From the NCBI RefSeq assembly GCF_004332155.1, contig NZ_SJDV01000004.1:124001-188000 (forward strand): a DNA stretch of 64,000 bases, written 5' to 3'. The notes under the pieces are model-generated. The model made no database searches. It was not told the DNA's origin and saw only the letters and a program-made list of their open reading frames with translations. Position 1 is the stretch's first letter; each line of letters starts with the position of its first letter. Shown piece after piece: positions 36,810-45,085 of the stretch. The DNA comes from Gramella sp. KN1008 (GTDB taxonomy: Bacteria > Bacteroidota > Bacteroidia > Flavobacteriales > Flavobacteriaceae). The translations under genes and the position numbers were made by a program.

Positions 36810-37603
36810 ATCTTTTCCCCATGAAGTAAGCGATAAACTGGGTTGGTTTTTCGGTTAATAAAGGCATGATATGCCGTATTGAGTAATAAGAGAATGGCTC
36901 CACCAATTGCGGTTTTCGCTATTAATTCTTCAGTTCCCTGATGTCGAACATAAATGGCTACTAATGCCCAGATTCCTACTGCAGCATATTCACGCATGTT
37001 TCGTAGGTGTATCATGAGTAGATTAATTATAGTTGCCACGCCTATCATAATAACTGTCCATTCGGCTTCAGAAAAGATAGCGCCATCCCAACCAACCAGG
37101 GAAAGATAGGAAGCCATATTAGCAATTACAGCTACGCTTATCCAGCCGGAAAAAAGACAGATTGGCCACCAATAAAATGCTATGGTCTGTATCGGCGCAT
37201 CCCACTTTTCCATATCATTATTGAGGATGATCTTCAGCAGTTTTATTAGAATAAGGAACATAAAGATTACTGAAAGTCCAATATATTCATTTAGCCATGC
37301 AATTATCCAGCAACTCATGGCTATGTTGGCGACTATAAACCAGCCGGAGGTGTTCCTTATAAAATCGGTATATTTTCCATTTGAGAAAGCCTCATATAGC
37401 ATAAAACCTGAAAATGCCACTAAGCCTATAAATATAAGGCCCCAGATAGAGAAGGCATAATCTGCCGGAGTGAACAGGTTGGGATATTTATCGCTTATTT
37501 CACCAATGGTCTTCCCATTAATACGCCCGGTTTGAGCCAGAAAATTAACTGTAAGGCTTAATACAACCGACAGAAAATTGAAAATAGCCAGTTTCTTTAA
37601 CAC
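36806..37603 (-). CDS. TspO/tryptophan-rich-type integral membrane protein
   Basis: 265 residues with about eight hydrophobic helices; the start is GTG 37603, as no nearby ATG exists. The segment YPNLFTPADYAFSIWGLIFIG is the hallmark of the enlarged TspO-like (tryptophan-rich) proteins found in many bacteria. Classical TspO is ~160 residues with five helices and binds porphyrins and cholesterol; this longer branch has no proven function. Its stop overlaps the convergent oxidoreductase stop by 4 bp. Confidence 0.8.
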   Translation of the reverse strand: MLKKLAIFNFLSVVLSLTVNFLAQTGRINGKTIGEISDKYPNLFTPADYAFSIWGLIFIGLVAFSGFMLYEAFSNGKYTDFIRNTSGWFIVANIAMSCWIIAWLNEYIGLSVIFMFLILIKLLKIILNNDMEKWDAPIQTIAFYWWPICLFSGWISVAVIANMASYLSLVGWDGAIFSEAEWTVIMIGVATIINLLMIHLRNMREYAAVGIWALVAIYVRHQGTEELIAKTAIGGAILLLLNTAYHAFINRKTNPVYRLLHGEKI

Positions 37604-37615
37604 GTCAGGTGAAAT

Positions 37616-38251
37616 TTAGGTTACTAAAATTACTTCTTTTCCGGTTATGGCATAAACCCGGTCTTCCTGTTCCGGTTGCATAAAGTAATTACCGGTAAAA
37701 TCACCAAATGCAGGAAGGATAAGCTGCTGCCGGCTTTGGAAGAAACAGGAAAGTTTTAATACCTGCTTTCCATTCCCCTGCATCTTATATCCAGGGTGAA
37801 TATGACCACAAAGATTAAAAAGTCCTTCACGTTCTTCAGGATGGTGGCTTAGGAGAAATTCATCAACCTCCACTTCCGAAAAGAACCTGATGCCCAGTTT
37901 TTCATATTTAAGAGGCGAGATGATATCGTGATTACCTGCTACAAGATGTACCTGCTGGTCCAGATTGGAGTGCCAGTCTTCAAACATGTCCCATTCCATA
38001 TTAGCGGAACTGTGAAAAAGGTCTCCCAAAAAGACGATATGCTCCGGATCAAACTCTTTAATCAGAAGATCCATCTTTCTGAAATTATTCGCAATGGCTG
38101 TCACCGGGACGGCGCTTCCATGCTTTCTGAAATGGGAGATCTTACCAAGATGCACATCGGCTATAAGCAGGATCTCTTGTTCCGGCCAGTAAGCAGCGCC
38201 GGAAGGATGTAATACGAAATCACGATTTTTAATCCTTATGTTTAGATTCAT
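37616..38251 (-). CDS. pdeM: PdeM-type metallophosphoesterase (ligase-associated DNA damage response)
   Basis: 211 residues from ATG 38251; the frame is open further upstream, but that start would lie inside the preceding gene. The calcineurin-like metal sites are visible: IADVHLGK, FLGDLFHS, VAGNHD, LLSHHP and CGHIHPG. The length and the pattern PSGAAYWPEQEILLIADVHLGK match PdeM, often encoded with LigD-like ligase, an exonuclease and Lhr helicase; those partners are not in this window. It begins 1 bp after the aminotransferase stop, so the two genes are coupled. Confidence 0.88.
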   Translation of the reverse strand: MNLNIRIKNRDFVLHPSGAAYWPEQEILLIADVHLGKISHFRKHGSAVPVTAIANNFRKMDLLIKEFDPEHIVFLGDLFHSSANMEWDMFEDWHSNLDQQVHLVAGNHDIISPLKYEKLGIRFFSEVEVDEFLLSHHPEEREGLFNLCGHIHPGYKMQGNGKQVLKLSCFFQSRQQLILPAFGDFTGNYFMQPEQEDRVYAITGKEVILVT

Positions 38252-38252
38252 A

Positions 38253-39407
38253 TTATAGTTTACACAAGATTTCTGCAGCCTGTTCCAGAGTTTCATCTGT
38301 TTTGGCAAAGCAGAACCTTAGCTGTTTATGGTCTTTTTGATCAATATTAAAAACTGAAACGGGGATGGAAGCCAGTCCATGCTCTTTAACCAGCCTTTCC
38401 GCAAAAGTCACATCATTTTCCTGAGTGATTTCAGAATAATTTAAAAGTTGAAAATAAGTGCCCGAAGAAGGAGTGAATTTGAATCTGGATTGATCTATTA
38501 AATTCAGAAAAAGATCACGTTTTTTCTGATAAAAGGAAGATAGTTCCAGGTAATGCTCCGGGTTTTTAATGTACCCGGCGTAAGCTTTCTGCATGGGGTG
38601 ATTCACAGAAAAGACCGTCACCTCGTGTATCTTCCAGATCTCTTTCATCAAATATTCAGGAGCCACACAATATCCGGTTTTCCAGCCGGTATTATGGAAA
38701 GTCTTGCCGAATGATGCGCATACAATAGCCCTTTGGGCCAGCCCAGGGAATTTTGAAGCACTCTGGTGTTCCAGATTATCAAAGATCAAATGCTCGTATA
38801 CCTCGTCGCTCAGAAGAATGATATCGGTACCTTCCAGGATGTTTTCCAGTCTTTTCATGTCTTCTTCTGAAAGAACAGTTCCCGTGGGGTTATGTGGTGT
38901 ATTGATAATGATCATTCGGGTCTTTGGGGTAACCGCGCTTTTCACTTCATTCCAGTCAACCTTATAGTTTTCACCCTTTAGCTGGATCAACACTGGTTTC
39001 CCGCCATTCAACCTTATCGTGGGTTCATAGCTGTCGTAGGCAGGCTTGAGGACGATGACTTCATCTCCGGGATTTATAAATGCGGTAATTGCGCAATATA
39101 ACGCCTGGGTTGCCCCTGCGGTAAGTGTTATCTCTGTTTCCGCATTGTATTCTTTGCCGTAGAGATTGGCGATCTTTTTCGTGATTTCGTCTCTCAATTC
39201 CTTTACTCCATGGGATGGAGGGTACTGGTTGTAACCATTTTTCATTGCCCTGGTTACCAGTTTTTTCAGTTTTCTGTCCGTTTCAAAATTGGGAAAACCC
39301 TGAGAAAGATTAATGGCTTTGTACTCGTTGGCCATCCTGCTCATTACAGAAAAGATGCTTGGAGTGGTATCTGGTAATTTGGAAGAAATAGTCCGGATAT
39401 CTGCCAT
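38253..39407 (-). CDS. Class I/II PLP aminotransferase, methionine/kynurenine aminotransferase-like
   Basis: 384 residues. Conserved points: NLSQGFPNFETD at the N-terminus, GATQALYCAI, HNPTGTVLS, SDEVYEHLIFD and the PLP lysine in CASFGKTFHNTGWKTGY. The order and sequence fit the YbdL / kynurenine-oxoglutarate transaminase branch, which transaminates methionine and aromatic amino acids. It may take part in methionine salvage or aromatic catabolism, but the substrate is inferred. It is preceded on the same strand by the sdh terminator, so it has its own promoter, and it is followed 1 bp later by pdeM. Confidence 0.92.
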   Translation of the reverse strand: MADIRTISSKLPDTTPSIFSVMSRMANEYKAINLSQGFPNFETDRKLKKLVTRAMKNGYNQYPPSHGVKELRDEITKKIANLYGKEYNAETEITLTAGATQALYCAITAFINPGDEVIVLKPAYDSYEPTIRLNGGKPVLIQLKGENYKVDWNEVKSAVTPKTRMIIINTPHNPTGTVLSEEDMKRLENILEGTDIILLSDEVYEHLIFDNLEHQSASKFPGLAQRAIVCASFGKTFHNTGWKTGYCVAPEYLMKEIWKIHEVTVFSVNHPMQKAYAGYIKNPEHYLELSSFYQKKRDLFLNLIDQSRFKFTPSSGTYFQLLNYSEITQENDVTFAERLVKEHGLASIPVSVFNIDQKDHKQLRFCFAKTDETLEQAAEILCKL

Positions 39408-39432
39408 TATTTAATTTTTAATTAAAATGCAT

Positions 39433-39460
39433 AAAAAATCCCGGACTGCAAAGCCCGGGA
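39433..39460 (-). terminator. Terminator of the sdhCAB operon
   Basis: On the minus strand TCCCGG (39460-39455) pairs with CCGGGA (39444-39439) around a ten-base loop, followed by six T (39438-39433). It lies 30 bp beyond the sdhB stop. Confidence 0.75.
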
Positions 39461-39489
39461 CCTTCTATATTCGCTTAAACGATTGTTAA

Positions 39490-40233
39490 TTACTTAACGC
39501 TGGCCTTCAGATATTCGCGGTTCATCCTAGCGATATTTTCCAAAGAGATTCCTTTAGGACATTCGATTTCGCATGCTCCGGTGTTGGTACAGTTACCAAA
39601 ACCTTCCTTGTCCATTTGCTCTACCATCTGGAGTACCCTTCTGTCAGCTTCCACTTCACCCTGAGGCAGTAATGCAAACTGGCTTACCTTGGCCGAGGTG
39701 AAAAGCATAGCACTGGCATTCTTACAGGCGGCAACGCAGGCACCACAACCAATACAGGTCGCAGCATAGAAAGACATGTCTGCATTGTCCTTTTCAATTG
39801 GAATGGAGTTAGCGTCCTGAGTATTTCCTGAAGTATTTACAGAAATATACCCACCGGCTTGCTGGATACGATCAAAAGAACTGCGGTCTACCACAAGATC
39901 CTTGATCACGGGAAAGGCTTTCGCACGGAAAGGTTCAATAACGATAGTGTCGCCATCTTTGAATCTTCTCATGTGAAGCTGGCAGGTGGTAATCCCACGA
40001 TCAGGGCCATGAGGTTCTCCATTTATCTGAAGACTACAGGCTCCGCAAATTCCTTCACGGCAGTCATGATCAAAAGCTACAGGTTCATCTCCTTTGTCAA
40101 TAAGCTGTTCGTTAAGAACATCCATCATTTCAAGAAAAGACATATCGGGAGAGATGTCTGCAACCTGGTAAGTCACTACTTTTCCTTTGGTGTCGGCGTT
40201 CTTCTGACGCCATATTTTTAATGTAAGGTTCAT
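39490..40233 (-). CDS. sdhB: Succinate dehydrogenase/fumarate reductase iron-sulfur subunit
   Basis: 247 residues. Ligands of the [2Fe-2S] cluster are in [16 protein letters not shown] and the later CQLHM. The [4Fe-4S] and [3Fe-4S] motifs are [13 protein letters not shown] and [15 protein letters not shown]. It carries electrons from SdhA to the membrane subunit. It is the last gene of sdhC-sdhA-sdhB, 69 bp after sdhA. That spacer is AT-rich and holds a palindrome with arms ATTTTCAA and TTGAAAAT (40234-40250) plus further copies of TTGAAAAT. Its clusters would depend on the SUF genes encoded at 51808-60483. Confidence 0.97.
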   Translation of the reverse strand: MNLTLKIWRQKNADTKGKVVTYQVADISPDMSFLEMMDVLNEQLIDKGDEPVAFDHDCREGICGACSLQINGEPHGPDRGITTCQLHMRRFKDGDTIVIEPFRAKAFPVIKDLVVDRSSFDRIQQAGGYISVNTSGNTQDANSIPIEKDNADMSFYAATCIGCGACVAACKNASAMLFTSAKVSQFALLPQGEVEADRRVLQMVEQMDKEGFGNCTNTGACEIECPKGISLENIARMNREYLKASVK

Positions 40234-40302
40234 ATTTTCAATTTGAAAATCTGAGAATTTGAAAATTAGTCAATTGAATTAACACATTTTCAAACTTTCA
40301 AA

Positions 40303-42306
40303 TTATTTATAGCTCCTTGTTTTTACTTCTATATTCTCGTATTCCAGATTCTCTTTATGAAGTATGGCTTCTCCGGGATTACCAGTGTATTCCCATGCAG
40401 CTACATACATAAAGTTCTCATCGTCACGAAGGGCTTCCCCTTCTTCGGTTTGATATTCCTCTCTAAAGTGACCTCCACAGGATTCATTTCTATGAAGTGC
40501 GTCTTTAGCGAATAATTCTCCAAGTTCAAGAAAGTCTGCAACACGGCCCGCTTTTTCAAGCTCAGCGTTCATCTCATTGGCAGAACCGGGAACTTTTACA
40601 TCTTTCCAGAATTCTTCACGAAGTTGTTTGATCTCTTCGATTGCTTCCTTAAGACCTTCTGCATTTCTTGCCATTCCCACCTTGTTCCACATGATCTTAC
40701 CAAGAAGTTTATGGAAATGGTCTACAGATTTACTTCCTTTATTATTGATAAGCTTATCAATTTGATCACGTACCTCTTTTTCGGCGGCCTCAAATTCCGG
40801 AGAATCGGTAGGGATAGGTCCGGTTCTGATATCATCGGCAAGATAATTACCAATGGTATAAGGTAATACGAAATATCCGTCAGCAAGTCCCTGCATCAGA
40901 GCAGAAGCTCCAAGTCTGTTAGCGCCATGGTCAGAGAAGTTAGCTTCTCCAATAGCGTAACATCCAGGAATTGTGGTTTGAAGGTTGTAATCAACCCATA
41001 CACCACCCATCGTGTAATGTACCGCAGGATAGATCATCATTGGAGTTTCATATGGATTCTGATCTACGATCTTCTCGTACATCTGGAAAAGGTTACCGTA
41101 TTTGGCTTCTACCACCTGTTTTCCAAGTTCCTTTATTTTGGCTTCTGAAGGATTATCTATTTTCTGGGTAGTCGCAGCTTCCTTGCCATAACGCATGATC
41201 GCCGAACTAAAGTCCAGGTAAACAGCCTCTCCGGTCTTGTTTACTCCAAAACCTGCATCACAACGTTCTTTTGCCGCTCTTGAAGCAACATCTCGTGGGA
41301 CCAGGTTACCGAAAGCCGGATATCTTCTTTCCAGGTAGTAATCTCTTTCTTCTTCTGAAAGCTCGGTAGGTTTCTTTTTGCCAGCCCTTATCGCTTCAGC
41401 ATCTTCTTTTTTCTTCGGTACCCAGATCCTTCCATCATTCCGAAGGGATTCAGACATCAGCGTAAGCTTAGACTGGTGGTCTCCTGAAACCGGAATACAG
41501 GTTGGGTGTATCTGAGTGAAACATGGATTTGCGAAATATGCTCCTTTTTTATGTATTTTCCAGCTTGCAGTAACATTACTTCCCATCGCATTGGTTGAAA
41601 GGAAGAATACGTTTCCGTAACCTCCTGAAGCGATAACCACAGCATGAGCCGAATGTCTTTCAAGTTTACCTGTTACAAGATCTCTCGCGATGATACCTCT
41701 TGCTTTGCCATCTACTTTAACGATATCAAGCATCTCATGCCTGTTGAAGGCCTGGATCTTTCCTCGGTTGATCTGACGGTTCATTGCAGAATAGGCACCG
41801 AGCAGTAACTGCTGTCCCGTTTGTCCTTTAGCATAAAAAGTCCTGGATACAAGTACCCCTCCAAATGAACGGTTGTCCAGAAGTCCGCCATATTCACGGG
41901 CAAAAGGAACTCCCTGAGCAACACACTGGTCTATGATGTTGCCTGAAACTTCGGCGAGTCGATATACATTTTCTTCTCTGGAGCGATAATCACCTCCTTT
42001 GATAGTGTCGTAGAAAAGACGGTAAATAGAGTCACCGTCACCCTGATAGTTCTTTGCTGCGTTAATACCTCCCTGGGCCGCAATAGAGTGAGCCCTACGT
42101 GGCGAATCCTGGTAGCAGAATGTCTTCACATTGTAACCCAGCTCGGCCAGGGTTGCGGCAGCACTACCACCGGCAAGTCCGGTTCCAACTACGATCACAT
42201 CAATGTTTCGTTTGTTGGCAGGGTTAACGAGATTTATATCATTTTTATGGTTGGTCCACTTTTCTGCCAATGGGCCTTTAGGTGTGTTTGATTCAAATAT
42301 TCCCAT
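40303..42306 (-). CDS. sdhA: Succinate dehydrogenase/fumarate reductase flavoprotein subunit
   Basis: 667 residues. The dinucleotide-binding motif is [12 protein letters not shown] near residue 38; the His that binds FAD covalently is in [13 protein letters not shown]; the active-site region includes [16 protein letters not shown] and GGVWVDYNL; and [17 protein letters not shown] forms the C-terminal FAD contact. It oxidises succinate to fumarate on the cytoplasmic side of the inner membrane. The large size and the sdhC-sdhA-sdhB order are those of the Bacteroidota/epsilonproteobacterial type B enzyme. It begins 3 bp after sdhC. Confidence 0.97.
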   Translation of the reverse strand: MGIFESNTPKGPLAEKWTNHKNDINLVNPANKRNIDVIVVGTGLAGGSAAATLAELGYNVKTFCYQDSPRRAHSIAAQGGINAAKNYQGDGDSIYRLFYDTIKGGDYRSREENVYRLAEVSGNIIDQCVAQGVPFAREYGGLLDNRSFGGVLVSRTFYAKGQTGQQLLLGAYSAMNRQINRGKIQAFNRHEMLDIVKVDGKARGIIARDLVTGKLERHSAHAVVIASGGYGNVFFLSTNAMGSNVTASWKIHKKGAYFANPCFTQIHPTCIPVSGDHQSKLTLMSESLRNDGRIWVPKKKEDAEAIRAGKKKPTELSEEERDYYLERRYPAFGNLVPRDVASRAAKERCDAGFGVNKTGEAVYLDFSSAIMRYGKEAATTQKIDNPSEAKIKELGKQVVEAKYGNLFQMYEKIVDQNPYETPMMIYPAVHYTMGGVWVDYNLQTTIPGCYAIGEANFSDHGANRLGASALMQGLADGYFVLPYTIGNYLADDIRTGPIPTDSPEFEAAEKEVRDQIDKLINNKGSKSVDHFHKLLGKIMWNKVGMARNAEGLKEAIEEIKQLREEFWKDVKVPGSANEMNAELEKAGRVADFLELGELFAKDALHRNESCGGHFREEYQTEEGEALRDDENFMYVAAWEYTGNPGEAILHKENLEYENIEVKTRSYK

Positions 42307-42309
42307 AGC

Positions 42310-43026
42310 TTAAATTTTTTCTAATACAAAGTGAATATAAAAAGGGATCACGGCAAATGCGAGTGGTACCAGAACGGCGAAAGCCATTCCCACCTTTTTG
42401 ATGAATCCGTTGTATTTTGGATGATTAACACCAAGTGACTGAAATCCGCTTGAAAAACCATGAGAAAGGTGAAAAGCAATCGCCAGCATGGCCACGGCAT
42501 AGGCTATGGCCCAAAGTAGACCATATTGAGCATCCTGGAAGGTCTTAATAGTAAGAGTGTAAAGATCTTTTACTTCCATCCCGTCTGCAGTTGTATAGAT
42601 TGTATCGTCAAGTCCTCCAAATTTCATTTCCCCCCAGAACATCGTCATATGAACAACAATAAAAGCGAGAATAACAGTTCCCAGAATTCCCATATTTCTG
42701 GAAGACCACATGGTATTAGTTGAAGGCCTAAAGCTTACATAGCTCTGAGGTCTTGCTTTCCTGTTGTTTATTGTAAGCATGATACCGTCAATCGCATGAA
42801 AAATAATACTGAAATAAGTAAGATAGGAAAGGAGCTTAACGGCTGGGTTCGTGGTCATGAATAATGCATATTCATTGAACTGGTCCCGGGCTCCTTCGCT
42901 TACAGGAATTAATAATTGCAGATTTCCGAATAAATGTCCTACTAAAAACAGGCACAGAAAAAGGCCGGTGAAAGCCATCCAGTATTTCTTTGCGAGGGAT
43001 GACTTTAAAAGCGCAGATTTCGCCAT
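42310..43026 (-). CDS. sdhC: Succinate dehydrogenase cytochrome b subunit (single-subunit anchor)
   Basis: 238 residues with five transmembrane helices, the form that carries two b haems and replaces separate SdhC/SdhD. Likely haem-ligand histidines lie in FLVGHLFGN, IFHAIDGIM, AFIVVHMTMF and IAFHLSHGF. It passes electrons to menaquinone, the usual quinone of this phylum. It is the first gene of the operon, with a well-matched promoter at 43056-43086 and a leader of about 20 nt. Confidence 0.95.
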   Translation of the reverse strand: MAKSALLKSSLAKKYWMAFTGLFLCLFLVGHLFGNLQLLIPVSEGARDQFNEYALFMTTNPAVKLLSYLTYFSIIFHAIDGIMLTINNRKARPQSYVSFRPSTNTMWSSRNMGILGTVILAFIVVHMTMFWGEMKFGGLDDTIYTTADGMEVKDLYTLTIKTFQDAQYGLLWAIAYAVAMLAIAFHLSHGFSSGFQSLGVNHPKYNGFIKKVGMAFAVLVPLAFAVIPFYIHFVLEKI

Positions 43027-43055
43027 AAATGTTTAGAATTATTTGATAAGTCCAG

Positions 43056-43086
43056 CAAAAGTACACTTCATAATAATTTTTAACAA
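43056..43086 (-). promoter_or_regulatory. Promoter of sdhCAB
   Basis: On the minus strand TTG (43086-43084, as TTTG) is followed after 20 bp by TACTTTTG (43063-43056), then C. The -7 octamer is identical to the one before sufE. The start codon is at 43026. Confidence 0.6.
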
Positions 43087-43289
43087 ACTTTGGCAACCTT
43101 TTTAGGGACTATTTAGAACTAGTTTAAAGTACTTTATAATTTGTTGAGACTTTTGAATAAGAGCGATTTGAATGATTAGCCACTTCGGCTTTCCGGAACT
43201 AAGCTACAAGCGGGTTTTAGCTGTTTTTGGCAAAAGCTTAACGGCTCCTGAAATTCAATTTTCGTAATTTCCTTATTCATTTCTACCCT

Positions 43290-43799
43290 ATGAAAAACAG
43301 AACAAACAAATTGATCAGATCCCTGTCTGAAATTTTTGAAGGGGAGCCATGGTATGGAGAATCGGTGATGAAAAAACTGGAAAACGTGCCTTACAAGATC
43401 GGGTATGAAACCTGTGTTCCTGATTCTCATAGTGTTGCCGAGATCGTGGGACATCTGATTTCCTGGAAAAGCTTTGCCGCTGAAAAACTGAACGACAATA
43501 ACGGTTATGATATTGAAATAGATTCTGAAACAGACTGGCCAATAGTAGAAATAAAAAGCCCGGAAGAATGGGAAGCCCTTAAACGAAGGCTTGTAGCTGC
43601 CCAGAGTAATATCTATAAATTTCTGGAAGCCAAACCTGATGATTCCTTTTTAGAGGAAAAGGTAAACGGGCAGGATTATAATTTTGAATTCCTTATTAGG
43701 GGGATTATCCAGCATGATATTTACCATCTGGGGCAGATTGGCCTGATCGAAAGTCAGTTAAAAAGAAAAGAAGAGAATTCTGGTGTTTTTAAAAGCTAA
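43290..43799 (+). CDS. DinB-family four-helix metalloprotein
   Basis: 169 residues, mostly helical. The DinB/YfiT pattern of three metal-binding histidines is present: HSVAEIVGHLISW near residues 47-60 and IIQHDIYHLGQIGLIE near 143-158. The family includes thiol-S-transferases such as bacillithiol transferases, and many members of unknown role. It lies 7 bp before cbpA and is probably cotranscribed with the co-chaperone genes. The substrate cannot be told from sequence. Confidence 0.87.
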   Translation: MKNRTNKLIRSLSEIFEGEPWYGESVMKKLENVPYKIGYETCVPDSHSVAEIVGHLISWKSFAAEKLNDNNGYDIEIDSETDWPIVEIKSPEEWEALKRRLVAAQSNIYKFLEAKPDDSFLEEKVNGQDYNFEFLIRGIIQHDIYHLGQIGLIESQLKRKEENSGVFKS

Positions 43800-43806
43800 G
43801 CAGTAA

Positions 43807-44730
43807 ATGGAGTTTATAGACTACTACAAACTTTTGGAACTGGACAAATCGGCTTCTCAAGCCGATATTAAAAAGGCTTACCGAAGGCTGGCCCGAAAAT
43901 ATCATCCCGATCTTAATCCAGACGATAAGGCGGCCCAGGCCCGGTTTCAACAGATCAATGAAGCCCATGAGGTACTGAGCGATCCCGAAAAACGAAAGAA
44001 ATACGACGAATATGGCAAGGACTGGAAACATGCAGACCAGTTCGAAGAAGCCAGAAGACAACAGGCTGCTAGCGGCGGAGGATTTGGTGGAGGTTTTGGA
44101 GGGGGCGGACAGTCTTACAGCTATTCAGGTAGTTTTGATGAGGATACCTTTTCAGATTTTTTTGAACAAATGTTTGGAGGTCGTGCACGGGCCAGAGGCT
44201 CACATCGCGGAGGTCATTTTAAGGGGCAGGATTACAATGCCGAGCTTCAGCTGAGATTAAGTGAGGTCTACAGAAGCCAGAAACATACCCTTACCGTTAA
44301 CGGAAAGAACATTCGTCTTACGATCCCTGCCGGGGTAGAGAATGGTCAGACGATTAAGATAAGGGGGCATGGAGGTCCGGGAGTGCAGGGAGGCCCTAAA
44401 GGAGATCTCTATATCACTTTCAATATAATTAACAATACTAACTTTAGGAGGGAAAAGGAAAATCTTTATTCCACTGAAGAGATAGATCTCACCACCGCGG
44501 TTCTGGGTGGAGAGATACATGTAAGAACCTTTGATGGGAAAGTAAAATTAAAGGTGAAACCGGGAACTCAGAATGGTGCCAGGGTGAAACTATCAGGAAA
44601 AGGCTTCCCGAAATACAAAAAGGAGAATCAGTTTGGAGACCTTTATATAACCTATAAAGTGAAAACACCTGAACATCTTACAGCGAAACAGAGAGAATTA
44701 TTTGAGGAACTGAAAAAATCAGGTTTATAA
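43807..44730 (+). CDS. cbpA: CbpA-type DnaJ co-chaperone
   Basis: 307 residues. N-terminal J domain with the catalytic HPD in ARKYHPDLN; a Gly/Phe-rich linker around residues 88-115 (GGGFGGGFGGGG); no zinc-finger module; then two DnaJ C-terminal substrate-binding domains (LRLSEVYRSQKHTLTV, VKPGTQNGARVKLSGKG). This is the type II J-protein layout of E. coli CbpA rather than DnaJ. It stimulates DnaK ATPase and delivers unfolded proteins. The next gene encodes a CbpM-like partner, supporting the CbpA assignment. Confidence 0.94.
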   Translation: MEFIDYYKLLELDKSASQADIKKAYRRLARKYHPDLNPDDKAAQARFQQINEAHEVLSDPEKRKKYDEYGKDWKHADQFEEARRQQAASGGGFGGGFGGGGQSYSYSGSFDEDTFSDFFEQMFGGRARARGSHRGGHFKGQDYNAELQLRLSEVYRSQKHTLTVNGKNIRLTIPAGVENGQTIKIRGHGGPGVQGGPKGDLYITFNIINNTNFRREKENLYSTEEIDLTTAVLGGEIHVRTFDGKVKLKVKPGTQNGARVKLSGKGFPKYKKENQFGDLYITYKVKTPEHLTAKQRELFEELKKSGL

Positions 44731-44789
44731 AACAGGTCTCAGAAATTATAATAATGCATCTGAATATTTAAGAATAAATAAAAGAACAG

Positions 44790-45080
44790 ATGAAAAAAGA
44801 AGATTTAATTCCGGCCGAGGAAATTTGCATAAGGTATGAAGTGGAACATCAGTTTGTAAGTTCCCTTTCAGAGATTGGGATTATTGAGATTATCACCATT
44901 GAGGATGCTGAATATGTACACTGTGATTACCTGGGGGATTTCGAGAAAATGATACGTCTGCACCGGGACCTGGATATAAACCTGGAAGGTCTGGAAGCTA
45001 TAAATCATCTTTTAAAAAGAATAAGGGAACTGCAAAAAGACAACAGGCGGCTTAAGAACCGCCTGGGTCTTTATGAATAA
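44790..45080 (+). CDS. cbpM: CbpM-like chaperone modulator
   Basis: 96 residues. N-terminal MerR-like helical region (LIPAEEICIRYEVEHQFV, ISxL-type hydrophobic spacing), central HRDLDINLEGLEAI, and a C-terminal coiled coil (RIRELQKDNRRLKNRL). It follows cbpA by 59 bp. In E. coli CbpM binds the J domain of CbpA and blocks its interaction with DnaK. A 7-bp inverted repeat (CAGGCGG/CCGCCTG, 45044-45065) lies in its last codons without a good T tract. It converges with the BNR gene, 5 bp apart. Confidence 0.88.
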   Translation: MKKEDLIPAEEICIRYEVEHQFVSSLSEIGIIEIITIEDAEYVHCDYLGDFEKMIRLHRDLDINLEGLEAINHLLKRIRELQKDNRRLKNRLGLYE

Positions 45081-45085
45081 ACTAT

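Noticed and set aside
40234..40302. Operator or small gene between sdhA and sdhB
   Set aside because: The spacer has several TTGAAAAT/ATTTTCAA copies, but they are low-complexity AT-rich sequence similar to other spacers here; no ORF or clear structure.
42310..43026. Missing SdhD subunit as a sign of an incomplete operon
   Set aside because: The five-helix single-subunit anchor is the normal type B arrangement in Bacteroidota, so nothing is missing.
45044..45065. Terminator at the end of cbpM
   Set aside because: The 7-bp inverted repeat is inside coding sequence and is not followed by a T run in either direction.
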